Origin: Malonomonas rubra DSM 5091
GTDB taxonomy: Bacteria > Desulfobacterota > Desulfuromonadia > Desulfuromonadales > Geopsychrobacteraceae
Assembly: GCF_900142125.1 (NCBI RefSeq)
Contig: NZ_FQZT01000001.1
Location: forward strand, 372,001-436,000
Length of the DNA: 64,000 nucleotides
Direction: 5' to 3'
Below, in pieces: positions 62,873 through 64,000 of this stretch (position 1 is the stretch's first letter; each line of letters starts with the position of its first letter). Under the pieces are notes generated by a model. The model ran no database searches, was not told the DNA's origin, and saw nothing but the letters and a program-made list of their open reading frames with translations. The position numbers and the translations under genes were made by a program.

Positions 62873-64000
62873 ATGGAACGATTTATCGCCCGACAGCCAA
62901 TCTTCGATTGGGAAAAAAATATTTTCGGCTACCAGCTGCTGTTCCGCAACAGCTTGGATAATTATTTTTCCGGCTGCAATCTGGATGAAGCCTCATCCGA
63001 AGTCATCGCCAACAGTTTTTTGCTTTTCAGCATCGAGGAGATGACCGACGATTCCCGGGCCTTTTTGAAAGCTACTCATCACACCATCAAAAGTGGCTAT
63101 ATCAGTGCCCTGCCACCGCAGGCTGTTGTTATAGAAATCATGCAGCCGCTTGTCCCCGACCCTGAACTTGTCATCGCCTGCGGACACTTAAAGGCAGCTG
63201 GCTATACCCTGGCATTGGACGATTTTATCTTCGATGACAATATCGAGTCGTTGCTGAACTACATTGACATCGTCAAATTCGATACGACAAGCACCAGTTT
63301 AGAGGATTGCCAGGATATTTCTGATGAACTACATCCGCGGGGGATCAAACTTCTCGCCACCAAGGTGGAAAGCTACGAAGCATTTCATCAGCTCCAGAAC
63401 AGTGGCGTCGACTATTTCCAAGGCTACTTTTTCAGCAAACCTACGGTGTTAAGCCGCAAAGACATTCCCGCAAATACAATGAAATACGTGCAGATTCTCC
63501 AACAGGTCAACGCCCCGGAGATCGATTACGAAAAACTGGCGGACACAATTCAGGGCGAGATGTCTGTTGCGTACAAGCTGTTGAAACTGATCAATTCTGC
63601 CGCTTTCGGTCTGCCGAAACCGGTCCATTCGATCAAGCAGGCGCTGGCATTGCTCGGAGGTAAAGAGCTGCGCAAATGGGTCTCGCTGATTTCGATGACC
63701 GGGATGGCATCAGACAAACCGAACCAGTTGGTGATCAACTCACTGGCGCGCGGGAAATCCTGCGAGTTGCTGGCACCGCACGTCGGTATGGTCAGCCGGG
63801 CTCCCGACCTGTTTCTGATGGGGCTTTTTTCGATGCTCGACGGCATCATCGACCGTTCACTCAACGATGTCCTGAACGACATCCCCTTCGAGGAGGATTT
63901 AAAGGACGCCCTCCTCGGCAAACCGGGCCATCCACGAAAAGTGCTCGATCTGGTTCTAGCCCAGGAAATGGGCCTGTGGCGGGTGCTCGGCTACATTGCG
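62873..64000 (+). CDS. EAL-HDOD (YuxH/CdgJ-type) signalling protein, 3' end outside window
   Basis: Open from ATG 62873 (GAGGA five bases upstream) to the window end, 376 codons. The first ~200 residues are an EAL-type fold (RQPIFDWEKNIFGYQLLFR, LALDDFIF, VDYFQGYFFSKP), and residues ~200-376 are an HDOD domain (YKLLKLINSAAFGLPKPVHSIKQALALLGG). The EAL signature is replaced by QLL in GYQLLFR and metal-binding acidic residues are missing, so c-di-GMP hydrolysis is unlikely; the protein probably binds a ligand or partners. Proteins like CdgJ affect motility. The gene is truncated by the window. Confidence 0.88.
   Translation, partial: MERFIARQPIFDWEKNIFGYQLLFRNSLDNYFSGCNLDEASSEVIANSFLLFSIEEMTDDSRAFLKATHHTIKSGYISALPPQAVVIEIMQPLVPDPELVIACGHLKAAGYTLALDDFIFDDNIESLLNYIDIVKFDTTSTSLEDCQDISDELHPRGIKLLATKVESYEAFHQLQNSGVDYFQGYFFSKPTVLSRKDIPANTMKYVQILQQVNAPEIDYEKLADTIQGEMSVAYKLLKLINSAAFGLPKPVHSIKQALALLGGKELRKWVSLISMTGMASDKPNQLVINSLARGKSCELLAPHVGMVSRAPDLFLMGLFSMLDGIIDRSLNDVLNDIPFEEDLKDALLGKPGHPRKVLDLVLAQEMGLWRVLGYIA

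Overview
The window looks like chromosomal DNA of a Desulfuromonadales-type bacterium (the Geobacter, Desulfuromonas and Pelobacter kin). The reasons are very dense multiheme c-type cytochromes, a tungsten aldehyde:ferredoxin oxidoreductase operon, a complete selA-selB-selD selenocysteine block, monomeric NADP-isocitrate dehydrogenase and strong GGAGG ribosome sites. This is inferred from gene content; I could not search databases.

Layout. 1-3.9 kb: a truncated response-regulator/GAF/histidine-kinase hybrid behind secA. 4-7 kb: a periplasmic M23 peptidase, a HAMP-only membrane protein and a pentaheme protein with a fibronectin-like domain. 7.2-25.1 kb, all on the minus strand: a cytochrome locus. 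Its upstream part is about 12 tightly packed, often overlapping genes (25103 down to 9939): NHL-SPOR protein, 12-heme cytochrome, outer-membrane barrel, three LpoB/CsgG-like proteins, a parvulin-type chaperone, a 26-heme lipoprotein, a 16-heme cytochrome, an NHL propeller, an OmcS-like cytochrome and a propeller lipoprotein. After a 391-bp gap come two more OmcS-like cytochromes and a strong terminator. The locus holds 76 CXXCH motifs, counting the neighbouring pentaheme gene, plus two CX5CH motifs. I read it as an uncharacterised outer-membrane electron conduit with an assembly system for extracellular cytochrome filaments.

25.3-40.7 kb is mostly housekeeping: argA-like acetyltransferase, recN, nadK, rarA, yidD, an Fe-S/CCG protein fused to a VTT membrane domain, the rodA-mrdA-mreD-mreC-mreB shape cluster, a PpiD-like foldase and purC. 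40.9-43 kb holds a membrane PAS/degenerate-kinase/DnaQ exonuclease fusion. 43.2-47.6 kb is the selenium block. Its selD is itself a selenoprotein gene: an in-frame UGA at codon 17 is followed by a SECIS-like hairpin, so an ordinary ORF caller loses the N-terminus. 48 kb has tRNA-Ala(GGC) with a consensus promoter and terminator. 49.4-51.6 kb is monomeric icd with a palindromic operator over its probable promoter.

52-57 kb carries the tungsten AOR operon: polyferredoxin, AOR, FAD/NAD oxidoreductase, and dedicated MoaD- and MoeB-like proteins. The last part holds a TM2 protein, an unrecognised 397-residue protein, an M24 peptidase-like protein, a YjfB-type motility protein, a cupin, NDH-2, a gamma-glutamylcyclotransferase-like protein, and an EAL-HDOD protein cut by the window end.

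Together the genes suggest an anaerobic respirer that exports electrons to extracellular acceptors, uses W- and Se-dependent enzymes, and keeps normal cell-wall and DNA maintenance functions alongside.
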